Assembly: GCA_034401795.1 (NCBI GenBank)
Contig: CM067363.1
Span: 30,370,855-30,434,854 of the forward strand
Origin: Chaetoderma sp. LZ-2023a
Taxonomy: Eukaryota > Mollusca > Caudofoveata > Chaetodermatida > Chaetodermatidae
Direction of reading: 5' to 3'
Length of the DNA: 64,000 nucleotides
The translations under genes and the position numbers were made by a program. Shown piece after piece: positions 1 to 13,550 of the stretch; within the stretch, counting starts at the first letter, position 1, and every line of letters begins with the position of its first letter. Below the pieces are notes generated by a model that had not been told where the DNA came from, did no database searches, and was given only the letters and a program-made list of their open reading frames with translations.

Positions 1-4
1 TATT

Positions 5-680
5 TGCATGAGTGTAAGCTCACATGATAATATGAACTCTAAAATACTTTGAGCTATTTCTAGTTATCCAGGAATTCAACAACAAGATGATATACTGGAA
101 TGCTTGGTTGGTGCGTCATTGCAGCTCAGAAAGTTGCTGAGCTGACGATCGAGACATACTTGGTCAGAGCACATAGCACGTTGCTAGAACGTGAAAACAA
201 AAACTCAGCTAACCACTGGTCAGAATGGGGCTCACTTCCAAATTAAGTCCAATCACCAAGGTGAGCGAGGTCAGACCTCTCTCACTCTCAGGCAATAGAT
301 GCAGGGGGAAATATCCTCGCTCACTTTCACTTTGGGATCCAACAACACCAGTCTAAATTATGTTGCTCTCAAAATTCAAGAGACATATTCAATCATTTTT
401 GCCTAGAAATTTTACAAGAAAGTCAGTTTAGAGCCTTGTTTTGACCAAAAAGCATTAAATTATTAAGATCAGTTAAAATTCAAATCTAAATACATATTCG
501 TATGAGTTATGTAGCCAGTCGATGTCAAATAAACGGACTGAACAATTCCACGTGAAAATATACCATCGTCTTCACATCTTTGCTTTTCCAACCATCGCCG
601 ATCTTCTACAATGGACCTGAATACATGAGGACGTAAGAAGTGTTGCATATGAGGGGCATTCCCCTGCCCTCCATACAACA
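5..680 (+). repeat. 5' long terminal repeat
   Basis: Direct repeat of 10952-11600, beginning TGCATGA and ending CATACAACA, so it has the TG...CA ends typical of LTRs. A TGG-initiated stretch starts three bases further on, at 684, the usual place of a primer-binding site; the tRNA was not identified. Confidence 0.88.
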
Positions 681-929
681 TAATGGTGGAAGAAGAATTC
701 TCGGTACCTGTATTTCTATCATGCTGGAGGAAAATGGACATTCCACTATCCTTAGTCCACGGTAAGAACTACTTTTCTGGAACATCTTTAACCTATGTAC
801 GTGTACAAATCAACACTACAATTAACTGCTACTTCGCTCGACTACATGCAGCTTTTCGAAATAGACAGCTGTTTAAGATAGACTATCATAAATAATTCTG
901 AGATGGAGCCCACTAATGACCCTCAGAAT

Positions 930-1258
930 TCTGTAGAAAATAGAACTTGGACGAAAATGACAAAAGCGATCGATTAGTCTGACACGTTGTATGAATTGTA
1001 TGTATTTGTAATTCTTTGCTATTTAATAAACACGCTGTTGAATATTTTGAAACTAATTTGACTGGGCGCTGTTGCTGCCTTAGGCAGCAACAGCACCCAG
1101 TTAAATCAGTTTCGAAATATTAAATAGCTTACCTGTGTAGTTTTTTTGGAAATTGATAGTCAGTGTGTTCAGAGATCGATCGATCCGAACACGAGCGAGG
1201 TGTGGGTGGAGCTTAGCTAGAGATGGGCGGGTCATAGGTAAAAATGGAAAGGTCCATT
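930..1258 (+). mobile_element. Family A MITE inside the LTR element
   Basis: Plus-orientation copy. It has TTTAATAAACA, the hairpin (about 1033-1127), GATCGATCGATCC, the GGTGTGGGTGGAGCTTAGCTAG block and the right end GGAAAGGTCCATT at 1258. The left TGACGTCA-rich part is absent or diverged, so the left edge is approximate. It is nested in the LTR fossil. Confidence 0.75.
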
Positions 1259-1529
1259 GCCCTAAGTAGTGTTACTACTGTCATTACATTGGCCATTTTG
1301 CACGGGTATGCCGTCGTCGATCCCAGCAAGGCCAGATGTTAGGTTGACGAGACGCACCCGCATGCGGAAACATTTCCAGCATGCAGGTGTGGTTAATGAA
1401 TGTCTAACTCCTAAGAAATTTCTTAAATCCAGACCATCACCTTTTGATACACATACATCTTCTCATGATGTGCCTGTCTGCTTGTCAACCGCATCATCTC
1501 CTAATCACATTTCTATTTCTCCGCAGAAT

Positions 1530-4500
1530 AAAATAATTCTGGCATTGGTTGACACAGGTGCTGTTATTTCCTGTATTCATTATGATACATATACATACAG
1601 AAAATGTCAGTTACATAAAAAAATTTCCCCTTCAGCAATCCAATACACCTCTGGTTCAGGGAGTGGGTGGGACGAAAATTAGGGTCAAAGGCATTGTTCA
1701 TTTGCCGATACGTGTTGGAACACTTGATCTAGTACAAACCTTTCACATTCTAGAACAATGTACATACAATTTGATACTTGGTGTCAATTTTCTACAGGCT
1801 CATAAAGTGACTGTTGACTTCAATATTAGCACACTAATATTACAATATGGCATGTCTATGTGTCCTTTAATATCTATGAACACTCCAAAAGCATCAGTAC
1901 TAAGAAGTCGGTCTGCTTTATCCATCCCTGCACACACTATTAAACAAATATCTATTCCCATCAGCAATTCCACATCCACAGATTGCATATTGTTGGAGCC
2001 TATTAAAAACGTATTTAGAAGAACAAATCTCCTATGTACTCGTTCTTTGATGCGTCCTAATGCAAAATGCTGTGGATTACAGATTTATAATCCTACAGAC
2101 TCTGAAGTCAATTTATCAACACACACACACCCATAGGACTAATATATCATGTGTCTGGCATAGATGCGTCATAATGCAAAATGCTGTGGATTACAGATTT
2201 ATAATCCTACAGACTCTGAAGTCAATTTATCAACACACATGTCTGGCATAGATATTCACTCACTTTCAAACACAGACACGAATAGCAAGCATGCACGTGC
2301 TCCCACACCTGTAAACAACTCTGAGACCGCTGACACTAACACAGCATCTGAGAGGAGTGCATCTGATTTAGCATCGCACTATGCTTAGATTGCCTGTGAA
2401 CTAGGTTTTGATCTGAACTCTGACTTGACAGATGGTCAGAGACTGGAGTTGTTAGAACTATTAGGACAACATCGCGACATTTTTGCCACAAAAATATCAG
2501 AAATCAGCATAGCAAAGCTACCACCACACACTATTCACACATATCATGATATTCCTGTTAGGAAAGGGTTTTATAGAGCATCACCTGCAATGCGTCGTGT
2601 CATTGAAACTCAAGTCCAGGAATTGGTCGATGCTGGATTGGTGACACCATCATCCACACCATACCATGCCCCTGTTGATCTTGTTAAGAGGAAAGGCGGT
2701 AATTCCTATCGTTTTACAGTTGATTACAGAGAATTTAATCAAATTATACAAGAAATGGCATGGAGTATTCCTAGGCTTGCGGATATTACTGACCAGGTAG
2801 CTATGTCTTGCTAAGGTTTTCAGTTCATTAGACATTACTTCTAGTTTCTTTCAAGTACCATTGGACCCTACCACTACCCATACGTTAGGATTTATTACGA
2901 GTTTCGGAGTATTCCATTTTAATGTTCTAAGCCAGGGAATGAGGAATAGTAGTAGTTGTTTTCAAAGAGCGATGACAGAATTATTACGTGGTATTGCATG
3001 GGATTATACAATGGCCTATATAGATGAAATATTAGTATTTCATAAAGACTTCTCTGAACATCTAACACACCTCACTAATGTTTTCGCGAGATTTCGCTCC
3101 CTAGGTCTTAAATTGAAACCTTCTGAATGTAGTTTTGCTTATACATCTATCACTTACCTGGGTTATATCTAAACAGCTAATGGATTGCAGGTAAATCCAA
3201 AAAAACACTGAAGTCCTTCGAACCTACCCAAGACGTAAGTCTGTCAAACAAGTACGCAGCTTTACAGGATTTTGTTCATTTTATAGAGATTCTTTTGAAA
3301 GGGTTTGTTGAAATTGCTTCCCCACTTAACAGATTGCTTGGCAAATATGTCAAATTTGTCTGGACTGATGAATGCCAGCATGCATTTGACACCCTCAAAG
3401 AAGCTCTATTAGCACCACCCATATTGCGGTTACCTGATTTTAGTAGACCTTTCATACTATATACTGATGCTAGTGGCACTGCCATATCACTCATTCCTGG
3501 ACAAAGAGATGATAATGATAAGCATTATGTAATAAGTTATGGTGGAATATCACTATCAGATGCAGAAACACGATATAGTGTTACAGAACGTGAAGCACTT
3601 GATGTCGTTTCTGGCATAAAAATGTAGAGAGAATATTTGGCTCCTAAGAAATTTATTATACAGACTGATCACACAGCTTTGAAATGGCTACACACAACAA
3701 CAGATGGCGCTGGAAGACTCGTGAGATGAGCACTATTTCTGCAACATTTAGATGCTGGTGCTCTTAGCAGACGTGAATACCCTTCACCTCAGTCAGCTGT
3801 TTTCCCAAGTGCACCAGATACAGCATGCACAGAAAATGTAAACAAACCAGGAACAGCTGATCTCTCCACTGGACTAGATAAAACACGCTCAGGGAATGTA
3901 AACACACTTGGCCAAGAGGTTCCAGCAGTGACTGCATTGGCTACTGCAGAGTCTACTTACATTTCTCTCTCTCCTGTTGAACACATAGAATAGATGCTAG
4001 ATTTGACTCCGCATCAAATATATGCAGAGCAGAGAGCTGACCAGAGACTATCTTCTATTTTTGACTACCTAGAGCAGAAAATCTTGCCTGCAGATGATAA
4101 ATTAGAACTCAGGATAATTCTTGAATGCCAAGACTACATCATTGACAATTCGACTTTATTTCATCTTTATTATCTGCGTGGAAAGGGAACACAGGCAGAT
4201 CGTACTGTGAAACAGTTGGTTATCCCAACTTCTCTTCGTGATGAAGTATTGAAGTCATATCATGACAGCTTATTAGCAGGTCATGGTGGCATAGACCGCA
4301 CATACTCGTTTATAAGAAACAAATTCTATCGGGATGGTTTATATTCAGATGTACAATACTATGTTAAATCATGCTTAACCTGCCAACAGACAAAACGACA
4401 CATTTCTTCAAAACCTGCACCACTCCATCCCATACCTGTGGGTGATATTTTTGAAAGACTACATGTTGATTTTCTAGGACAATTTGTGCCCACCCCAGAA

Positions 4501-5698
4501 AGGTATAAACATATCATTCTAATCATGGATGCATATTCAAAATGGCCTGAAACTTTTCCTGTGAAAAATACTGATGCACACACTGCTGCTAGAATACTCT
4601 ATGATCACATAATATATCGCTATCTTTGTTTTAAGGAACTGGTATCAGATAGAGCACAGACTTTTATGTCACAGCTGGTTCAACAGCTTTGTCAAAAGCT
4701 TTCCATCGACAAAAGAGCCACTAGTGCCTATCATCCTATGTGTAATTGTATGGTGGAACGGTTTAACAGCAGCATTATTAAAGTCCTACGAGCCTACTGT
4801 AATGAGGACCAAACTAATTGGGCCGATCTCCGTCCAAGTGTGCTAGAAGGATTTCCCTTTGCACCTGCTACTCAATCCACCCTTTTAAGCCCGTATTTCC
4901 TATTACATGGTCGTGAAGCTCGTTTGCCTATTGATGATAGTATTCAACCTCCTCTATCAATACCTGCTAATCCACATTCACATTTGCAGACTATCATGCA
5001 TGATTTTAAGGCCACACGTGAAACTGCACATACCAACATTGTACAAGCACAAACGCGCTACAAGGAGTATTATGATAAGAATACCGCCACCCCATCATAC
5101 AATATAGGCCAGAGAGTTTGGTTATTGTGTACCAGAGTTTGTACTGATTTATCAACCAAAACTAGTACACCGCTATGTTTGACCTCATTACATTTGCGTC
5201 AATCAGAATGATGTCACATACAAACTGCGAAAATGTGCTGATAATTCTTTATTGAAATCATATGTCCATGCAAACAGATTACGTCCATACATTGATCCTA
5301 AGTTGTAGCCAACTAATTTGCCACCATCATTGATGGATGCCACAGAGGAACTGAATCCTGAACTCATACTGGACTTATATGATGAACGAGAATCATCTCC
5401 ACAACGAGACATTGATACACATATTGACCCCACACCTGCCCCCACAGCAACCCCATTGACACATAATGAGGATGCTGATGATGGCATAACAATACAACCA
5501 ACCTTGGAAGTGGATCGAATACTTGCATGTAGAAATCATAAAGGACTGAAATATGACAAAATCAGATGGAAGAATAAAGCTTCCTTACCCACATGGCAGC
5601 TTAGTGATACAATACCACAACAACTCATTGGGGAATATCATATAAAACACACATATATGGGTAAGAGACGGAAACACATACGGAAGCATCATGCATAG
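1530..5698 (+). pseudogene. pol-like: Gypsy-type pol remnants (PR, RT, RNase H, IN)
   Basis: Pieces of a Gypsy polyprotein occur in canonical order. A retropepsin-like segment with an LVDTGA motif lies near 1540-1780. Reverse-transcriptase segments lie about 2560-3180 (VDYRE, then GFITSFGVFHF and LSQGMRNSS). An RNase H segment lies about 3420-3740 (ILYTDASG, then a QTDHTALKW block). Integrase lies about 4180-5130, with an HH-CC zinc-binding part (GHGGIDRTY, then CLTCQQTKRH), a VDFLGQF catalytic-core block and an SAYHPMCN block. Acidic, proline-rich sequence follows to 5698. The family normally makes one polyprotein that copies RNA into DNA and integrates it; here it is a fossil with several interruptions. 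Confidence 0.88.
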
Positions 5699-5839
5699 TT
5701 GGACTAGTGATCCGACCTACCCTTGTGCACAGGGGTGGTTGAACATTCCTGTACAAGTCAACTCTATCTACTCTACTGATATATTTTTTTGTTTGATTGA
5801 AAGTATATATGGTTGTATGATATGAATGCCTGATTGAAA

Positions 5840-8220
5840 TCTTGACTTTCTATCTTCCTACACATTTTTTTTCCCATTCAGACTTGATTAGGATGTTTGT
5901 CCTAGTCACAATGACATTGCTTTCGTCCGTCCATGCAAAACCGTACCAGCACATAGTCCAGAGATTAAATTTTGGGATGATTTATCACAGGGTGGCCCAG
6001 ACAGATTTCTCCGAGCAGAAATGGGTTCATTCATTTAGTATTCAGCTACCTGATCCTAGCATGGGTATCGTAACACATGAAGATCCATGCTCATTCTTAC
6101 CTCGGCACATTCTTGCTGAGAATGCAAGTAAAACTTTGTATTGCTTTCAGGCTAGACGAGCATTTGATTATATTTCGACTGTGAGAGCATCTATAATGAC
6201 CTTTCCTCGTGGTGTCCATGTGACAACTCCAAACTCTAGGTCCCGATGAGCTATATTGTCCTTCATTGGTCACGTTGCTCACCATTTGTTTGGTCAGGTT
6301 ACGGAATCAGATTTGAAACGTTTGGGATTGCATCTCAATAAGATTGTCCAACATGTCAACGCGGATGACAAGCTATTTAGAAATCATGAATTGCAGATGT
6401 CATCGTTTATGAAAGCTACTAGTATGAGGTTTCATACACATATTTTAGCCATCAAACAGACACATCAAGATTTACAGCCCATTCAGAAGACTATCACAAA
6501 TATTATGCAATCATTAGAGGATTAATGGCTTTCCCTGACTCATTTTATGCTTGAGATTATGCAGAAATGTATTCAGATTGAGTCTGCTTTGCAACAGTTC
6601 ACTGTTGCAGTTAATGAATGTGTCCACCATCGTGTATCCCCGGTCTTAGTTCCAACAGCTACACTTCAAGATGTCTAGAATACTATTCAATCCACTTTGG
6701 CTTCTAAATATCCTACCTTTCACTTAGCCCACATAGACACTGCATTCTACTACTGTGATCAGCATGTGTATACATATCCTGTTCCGGTCAATGAAAATAT
6801 GCCTTTAACTACACGAGTTACAAACATTTCATCGTATCTAGCTATCTCTAATTATAGCTATATTCATATCTCGGCTAGTGGCTATAAGCTATGTACAGGG
6901 AATCGCATAGAGCACTGTTCCCACACGCTAGCCACATTGCCTATCAACCAACCATCCTGTCTGACAGCCATATATCATAATCAGCTGGATGATGTTACTA
7001 GCTTATGTACGTTCAGTCTTAGTCGCAATAATACTGCTCCTTCTATTCTTCAGCTTGAACCTGCCACAGTCTTAGTATCTAATATTACATCACTGACACT
7101 AACATGTGGTAAAAATGTCCACAAGACTCCAGGTTGTATGTTTTGTACATTCAACTTGCCCTGTCAGTGTAGATTATGTGTTGATAAATTTTATATTTCT
7201 CCACGGCTCGCAAACTGTCACGATATTAAGAGCACAATAGTTAAATCATATGGCTTCAATCTGGCATTTCTTTTACATTTCTTCTCGAGTACTAATTTGA
7301 CTGATCTTATAGGTGACACACTAATACATAGTCCCCTAGCATTTAGAATCCCTCATATTAATATTCCGATTCATAATTTCATCAAATGAATTGCAACTGA
7401 TAACCGTCTTGATTTGGATTTATCAAAAGCTATTTCCTTGGTTAAGAAAAACAGACCAATCAATCAATCCTTGGCTGGACCCGTTTTAAATGAATGCGCA
7501 CCCCCATAAACATATGTACTTGTTTATTCTGAAATCATTGCTTATGTTTCTATGGCTATCGCTATTGCTTGTATCATTGCTGTAATGTACACTCTACAGC
7601 GTGTGCATACATTGGCTACGATGCTAACCATTGCCACTATGCCTCAGCCTGCACATGCTATACAGGTTAAAACCTCTCTCCCTAATCTTGTTTGGCAATA
7701 TCCTACCCCTTTGCCTTCTTCTCAACATACCTTTGATATTGTTTTACATTTATCTCCTTTCTCGATTACGTCTATCATAACTGCATGTCTTCTTATAACA
7801 GTATGACTGCTTGTCAAATCACATTATTCACATTCACAGGAACCCGCTATTCCCATCTTACATCTAACTGATGGTATAAACTCTATTCATTTACCTTTCT
7901 GGTCATCCAATGTGTCTCCTATGCTAATTTATTGTTGGAAATATGTGTGTCCAATTAACTTTTCACTACACACTAGTGAAGTTATTATACCTGAACGCAC
8001 TGTCTCAGTACCATGGCATAAGACTTCTATTGTTAAGACTATCTTGTCACGGATGTTTTATGCTTTTCCTCTGTTGACTCATGCTGGTTATGTATATTAT
8101 TTACGCCCAGGACCAATTTCTGTCATGTCAGAACAAGATAATCCATCCAACACTCAAGCAAGAACTGCAGCCACGTCCATAATTTATCCGCAAATTCCAA
8201 ATGTCCACTGGCAATATTGA
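5840..8220 (+). pseudogene. env-like: Envelope-like region, F-type-like, fossil
   Basis: Downstream of pol come segments with the layout of errantivirus envelope genes. A hydrophobic leader lies near 5880-5940. A segment beginning SFIGHVAHHLFGQ near 6260 resembles the start of the fusion subunit of gypsy-type and baculovirus F-type envelopes. A coiled stretch follows, then a Cys-rich ectodomain about 6700-7390 with several N-x-S/T sites (NISS, NITS, NLTD). Hydrophobic segments lie near 7550-7620 and 7740-7810. The assignment rests on layout and short motifs, not a database search. The region is broken. Confidence 0.65.
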
Positions 8221-8507
8221 ATAATGATGACAGTTTGGTATAAAGTATGGCAATTTTAGCATTGAATTCATATCTGACTTATAATTATTTATTACATATG
8301 CAATGCACGCATTCATTTCACAAGACATGTGAAAACATACACAATGTAAACAATACGTCGTGATTTATAAAATGGACTTAGTCGACTTCATTGAGATGCA
8401 CTGCCAGAATTGGATTCGGGAGGAGAAATGGACATTAATGGTTTAATTAATGAGTTAATGGATAAACATTACTCTGCCTAGTTTATACACTTATGCATTG
8501 TGTATTA

Positions 8508-8583
<76 letters not shown>

Positions 8584-10951
8584 CGTGATATATTCTGCCA
8601 TGACTACACTTTCATAATATGGACGTTTAATAGTGCATGGCTACACAACCTGATTTATTCATATATATGGATATATGATAATTATATGAGATGACATGTG
8701 TATGGACGCAATTCTGGACTACTCTAGATGTATATACTTCATGTGGTAACACATAGGACATGTATTTGCAATACAGATTACTATATGGCTTATGAATTTT
8801 AAGTACATACGATTATTGTATGATTATGGACATATTTACATATTATTACATCGTTGATATATTACATCACATTACATCACTGATTTACTTATGGTTAGTT
8901 GTCCATGGTTGTAGTAATTGACTGTTAATTACGATAATAATGTTATCATTATGATTACTATACTTGTACGCTTAAAGCTTTGTTGCTGAGTTGAAACTGA
9001 TTTGATATTGTTAATATTAGTTATCAGGTCACAGATGTTATGACAAGATATGGGGTTGACAATGGAAATGTGTAATTTTTGGAACTTAAGCTTTGAATTT
9101 TGAGCATATGCACAAGACTTTTCATAAATGAATTTTATACTTTGGATTTTTCTTGGAACTTTTGCTACACGTTTTGTTTTATATTGTCTTGTATCATATG
9201 ACATGATGTTTTTCTGTTTTATTGTTACCTGTTTATTTGTTCACCTGTTTTTGTTATGTTTTTGTCTATTCTGCATGTGTATATATGCCCATGTTGTTTG
9301 TATGTTTCCTTGTCTATTGCTATTATTTGTAACTTTAATGTTTATCTGTTTACTTGTGTCATGTGTATACTGATTACATGGATGAGTTAATATGTCAATG
9401 GATAAATGATACTGTTGTCAATGAAATATTCTTTTCATGCACATATACGCATGAATTTCTTTCGGGTCATGCTAATACATATGACAGATTGATTTTATGA
9501 TTGTGTTTATGGCTATTTATATTTTGGTAACTTATAGTATTACTTATGCATAAATGAAATAACTTGCTATATCTAGGAAAATACTAAGGAATTGGTTGTA
9601 CAGTCACTTTCATTCAAGGGAGATAACTTATTTCGTCACCTTATTTCTGGTTACCTCCTTTACCTCACATACTCTATGTGGAAGGTACATAAAATTTCTT
9701 GTATTTTAGCCTGATGTTACTTGCTGTTTTTATTAATGATGATGACTATTTTGTTGATTTATATACTGACTACATTACTTGCCTGTATATTTATTATATT
9801 TTAAACTTATTTCGAAAAGGCTAAATAGCCAGAATAGGGCTTTTTTTCACTGATTTTTAATTTTGATCTGATGATGCGTGAAGTCTGGATTTTGATTTTC
9901 ATTATTTTCGTTTTACTTGATGTTTGCTAAGCTGAACCTTATCATCTTAAGCCTGATATACGTTGATACTGTGATGAACTCACCAATTATTGGTGCATGA
10001 AGTTTGAATATCACCTGATTGATGATGGCATAAGACAAGTGGAGGCTTGACAAACATACTTATAATTTTCTACCTATTATGGTATTCATTTTCTGAATTG
10101 TCAAGAAGTTACTTTGGTTTATCTTGAAGATGAGGCATAATTTTTCTGATTTTAGTATAATGCATCATTTTCTCATGTTTTATCAATGCTAGTTTGTGAT
10201 TTATTTTATTGATGATATTATTGTTAATAATATTGTTTTTCGAACTAGTTTATTACTAGTGACATGCTTTTGGTTTTACTTATAATTACAGCATTGTATT
10301 ATAATTATTAAAATATTATTTAATTTTTCTATGCAAATATATTGCATCATATAATGAATTACGTAATAGCTTGAAGGTTGATCACGCTTCAGCTTGAGGA
10401 TCGTTGTTATTATTTTTATTGTTGTTTTGATTTTTCTTCACACATATATAGGACGTGGATACTTGCATAGTTACAGGTCAAATACTGGTCATGATTACGT
10501 CGTATAGAGCAATATTATATGAATGATTTTCTTTTCTTGGTTGATGAGACTATATGTAACACTACTGAATGATTATTGATTACCCGATTGCTCCTAATTA
10601 TGGATTTTAATTTTGATAATGCATTATCAAACTTTTTAGGACTTATGTAAGATATAAATGATTTTATTTTTTGATTAACGTTGATTTTCAAAAATTGGGT
10701 CACTTTTTTGGGAAGAAGAGCGATATGTTGTAATGATAATCTTCAAATTCATAATGACTACTAATTAATTCATCAAATACTACATTTTATTGCTATTAAA
10801 CATTATGATTTTGATATAAATATTGATCCAATTAATTCATTAAGTAATATTTTTTATTGTTATCTAAGACCATGATTTTGATATAATTATTGATGGCAAT
10901 TGGTTAATAAGAATTATGAAATAATGATTTCTTAAAAGATAAAATTATATG
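8221..10951 (+). other. AT-rich non-coding tail of the LTR element
   Basis: About 2.7 kb without a credible gene, lying between the envelope-like region and the 3' LTR. It is AT-rich and includes an (AT)n tract. The short hydrophobic open frame near 9128-9373 is best explained by T-rich composition. Confidence 0.6.
8509..8574. repeat. (AT)n microsatellite
   Basis: About 33 uninterrupted AT dinucleotides inside the 3' part of the LTR element. Confidence 0.97.
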
Positions 10952-11600
10952 TGCATGATTGTAAACTCACATGATAATACGAAGTCTAAAATACTTTGAG
11001 CTATTTCTGGTTAGCCAGGAATTCAACAACAAGATGATATACTGGAATGCTTGGTTAGTGCATCATCGCAGCTCAGAAAATTTCTGAGCTGACGATCGAG
11101 ACATACTTGGTCAGAGCACATAACACATTGCTAGAACGTGAAAACAAAAACTCAGCTAACCACTGGTCAGAATGGGGCTCACTTCCAAATTAAGTCCAAT
11201 CACCAAGGTGAGCAAGAGATGCAGGGGAAAATATCCTCGCTCACTTTCACTTTGGGATCCAACAAGACCAGTCCAATTTATTTTGCTCTCCAAATTCAAG
11301 GGACATGTTCAATCATTTTTTCCTAGAAATTTTACAAGAAAGTCAGTTTATAGCCTTGTTTTGACCAAAAAGTATTAAATTATTAAGATCAGTTAAAAGT
11401 CAAATCGAAATACATAATCGTTTCAGTTATGTTGCCAGTCGATGGCAAATAAATGAACTGAACAGTTCCACATGAAAATATACCATCGTCTTCACATCTT
11501 TGCTTTTCCAACCATCGCTGATCTTCTACAATGGACCTGAATACATGAGGACGTAAGAAGTGTTGTATGTGAAGGGCATTCCCCTGCCTTCCATACAACA
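10952..11600 (+). repeat. 3' long terminal repeat
   Basis: Direct repeat of 5-680, with the same TG start and ACAACA end. Apart from one short length difference, the two copies align end to end, which fixes the outer edges of the element. Confidence 0.88.
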
Positions 11601-13550
11601 GTTACACAGAAATGTAAACATTTTGACAGTTAAATGAGAATCTGGTTTTGAAATAATCCAGGCTAGTATTATGAAAATAAAAGGTTTCAGCCTGAAACAA
11701 GGGCATTTTCGTTTAAAGCAGATTAATTTCAGGCCACGCTTAAATTATTGTTTATTTGGGGTAACCAACTTAATATTTTAGTTATGTATGCTTATATATC
11801 CAAAATATATTATAGAGTTTAATACTACAAACGGATCATAATATAAGAGTGGTCTCGGTGATCTTGAGAAATGATACCCAGACTGCTAGAGATCAAAGTA
11901 CACTTTGGAAACAAGAGGCACAATGAGCATATCAGTATCGGTATAAGAAACATTTAAAATTGGGTTTCAAACACAGATTATGGCTGGAATCATGGAAATT
12001 TGTACTTAAATGCAGAAATTGGTGCTGAATTGCAAACATTTCTTTCTGAAATTTGTAAATGCTGTGTTAAAAGCAAAAGTTTAGAGAAATATAAAAATTT
12101 TGAAAGTTACTATGTGTATCTGGGCTCAAAATGTTAAATCTGTAATGGACCGTTTCATCAAATATCAGTGTTTAAAATTTAACAACAAATTACAAAATTT
12201 GGACCTAAAATGAAAAAATATGTGTGAAAATGCAAAAATTTGGTACTGAAATCTGTGAATTTGGGATTATAAGCAAGTGTTTAGCAAGAAACATATAGAT
12301 TTTCACAGTTAATAAGAATATCTGAGTTCAAAATGCTAAAAAAATTTCAAATGACCAGTAATCTGAAAATTTACGTTGGAAATGTGAAGATTCTTGTCAG
12401 AAACATGTAAAGTCTTTGACAGGAAACAAAAAAATTTGGACCAAAAAGCAACTACTTTGTTTAGAGACGAAAATATGGGTGCAAAATACAAAAGCAAGGC
12501 AATTTAGGCTGAAGATACACACATTTCCGTATGAAGAATTGATATCTATGTTCCAAATATGAACATTTTAACAGGAAACATGAATATTTTAGGTAAAAAA
12601 TTAAAGAATTTAGGCCCAAAATGGCAAAACCTGGATATGAAATGATGGCCACTGACGAATAATGTCAAATTCCTATTCAACAGGCCCAAAACCTATATTA
12701 TTGCCATGGTTACTGTGAAATTCATCAACTAAGAGCCGAGTCTAACCCTTTAATGGTAATTAAGCCCGCAAAAACCAGCCTTTGCAGTGGTATTGAGAAT
12801 ATTTTCAAGAATTTATCACTGTAATGCCTGGGTCAGTCATTCATTCCAGCGTTAAAATTTCAAGAAAATGTCTTTTCTTGGCCTGCAAATGGACATTCAT
12901 TAAGTAAAATGACATTTTCCTAACCAATCTTAACCATTAACAGCAACAATTTTGATAGGAAATATGAAGATTTTGGACTGAAATGCATAATTTGTATTCA
13001 GAAACATGAAAATATTGGTACAAATGCAGAAATATGACCATTTTGGCTGAAAATACAAACATTTATGTACAAAGCATGGATATCTAAGTTCCAAATGTGA
13101 AATTTTTTACAAAAACATGACTATTTAGGTCAGAAATGAAAGAATTTGTATCCAAAAAAGAAAATTTCCATGCAAGAGGAAGGAATTGATGGATGGGCAC
13201 TAGCTCAAAGATCAAAATCTATATATCACTGTTTTCACTGTCAAGACCATCAACTACATGTAGCAAAAGCTCAAATGTGATTGGTCGATAATGTCGAGTT
13301 TGCTTTAGCTTAGCTGACTTTTCACACATCTGGGAGCAACATCTACCAGTATATCAATCTGGCTTAGTTTCTTAAGAATATATGTAAATGGTAACTTTTC
13401 TTAAATTTGAATTGTCATCAATAATAACACATTCAGCCAGTAAGCTCTGCATGAAGTGGATGATGGTGTGACTTAGTGATCCAAATAGTCAAGTGCCTGT
13501 CTTCCAAACTCAGAATTTTCTACTGGTAGAATGGTAAAGGTTTTCAAAAA
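11601..13550. repeat. Degenerate AT-rich tandem repeat region
   Basis: No gene. Phrases such as GAAACATGAA, TTTTGGACTGAAATGC and AAAATGCAAAAATTT recur with drift every few tens of bases, as in an old, decayed tandem array. About 110 bases at 12506-12615 reappear at 13037-13160 with clear similarity. A family B fold-back element (12743-12939) interrupts the array. Confidence 0.5.
12743..12939. mobile_element. Family B fold-back element
   Basis: Starts TAACCCTTTAATGG and ends TTAACCATTAA. Inside are the family's inner arms: a GCAGTGGTATTGAGAA block, CATTCCAGCG and CTTGGCCTGCAAATGGACATT. Confidence 0.6.

Larger units (their letters stand above)
5..11600 (+). mobile_element. Ty3/Gypsy errantivirus-like LTR element, fossil
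   Basis: Two direct long terminal repeats bracket a pol region (protease, reverse transcriptase, RNase H, integrase in Gypsy order), an envelope-like region and a long AT-rich tail. This order is that of envelope-bearing Ty3/Gypsy elements (errantivirus-like). The element is broken: I estimate a dozen or more interruptions over pol and the envelope-like region, and no gag-like segment was recognised. The LTRs are about 94-95% alike by eye, so the insertion is of moderate age; no rate is known for this host. A family A MITE (about 930-1258) is inserted in it and is therefore younger. No clear target-site duplication is seen, and the left flank is only four bases long. Confidence 0.88.

Noticed and set aside
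9128-9373. A hydrophobic frame of 81 residues that might be a small membrane protein.
   Set aside because: Composition follows the T-rich tail of the LTR fossil; no conserved motif.
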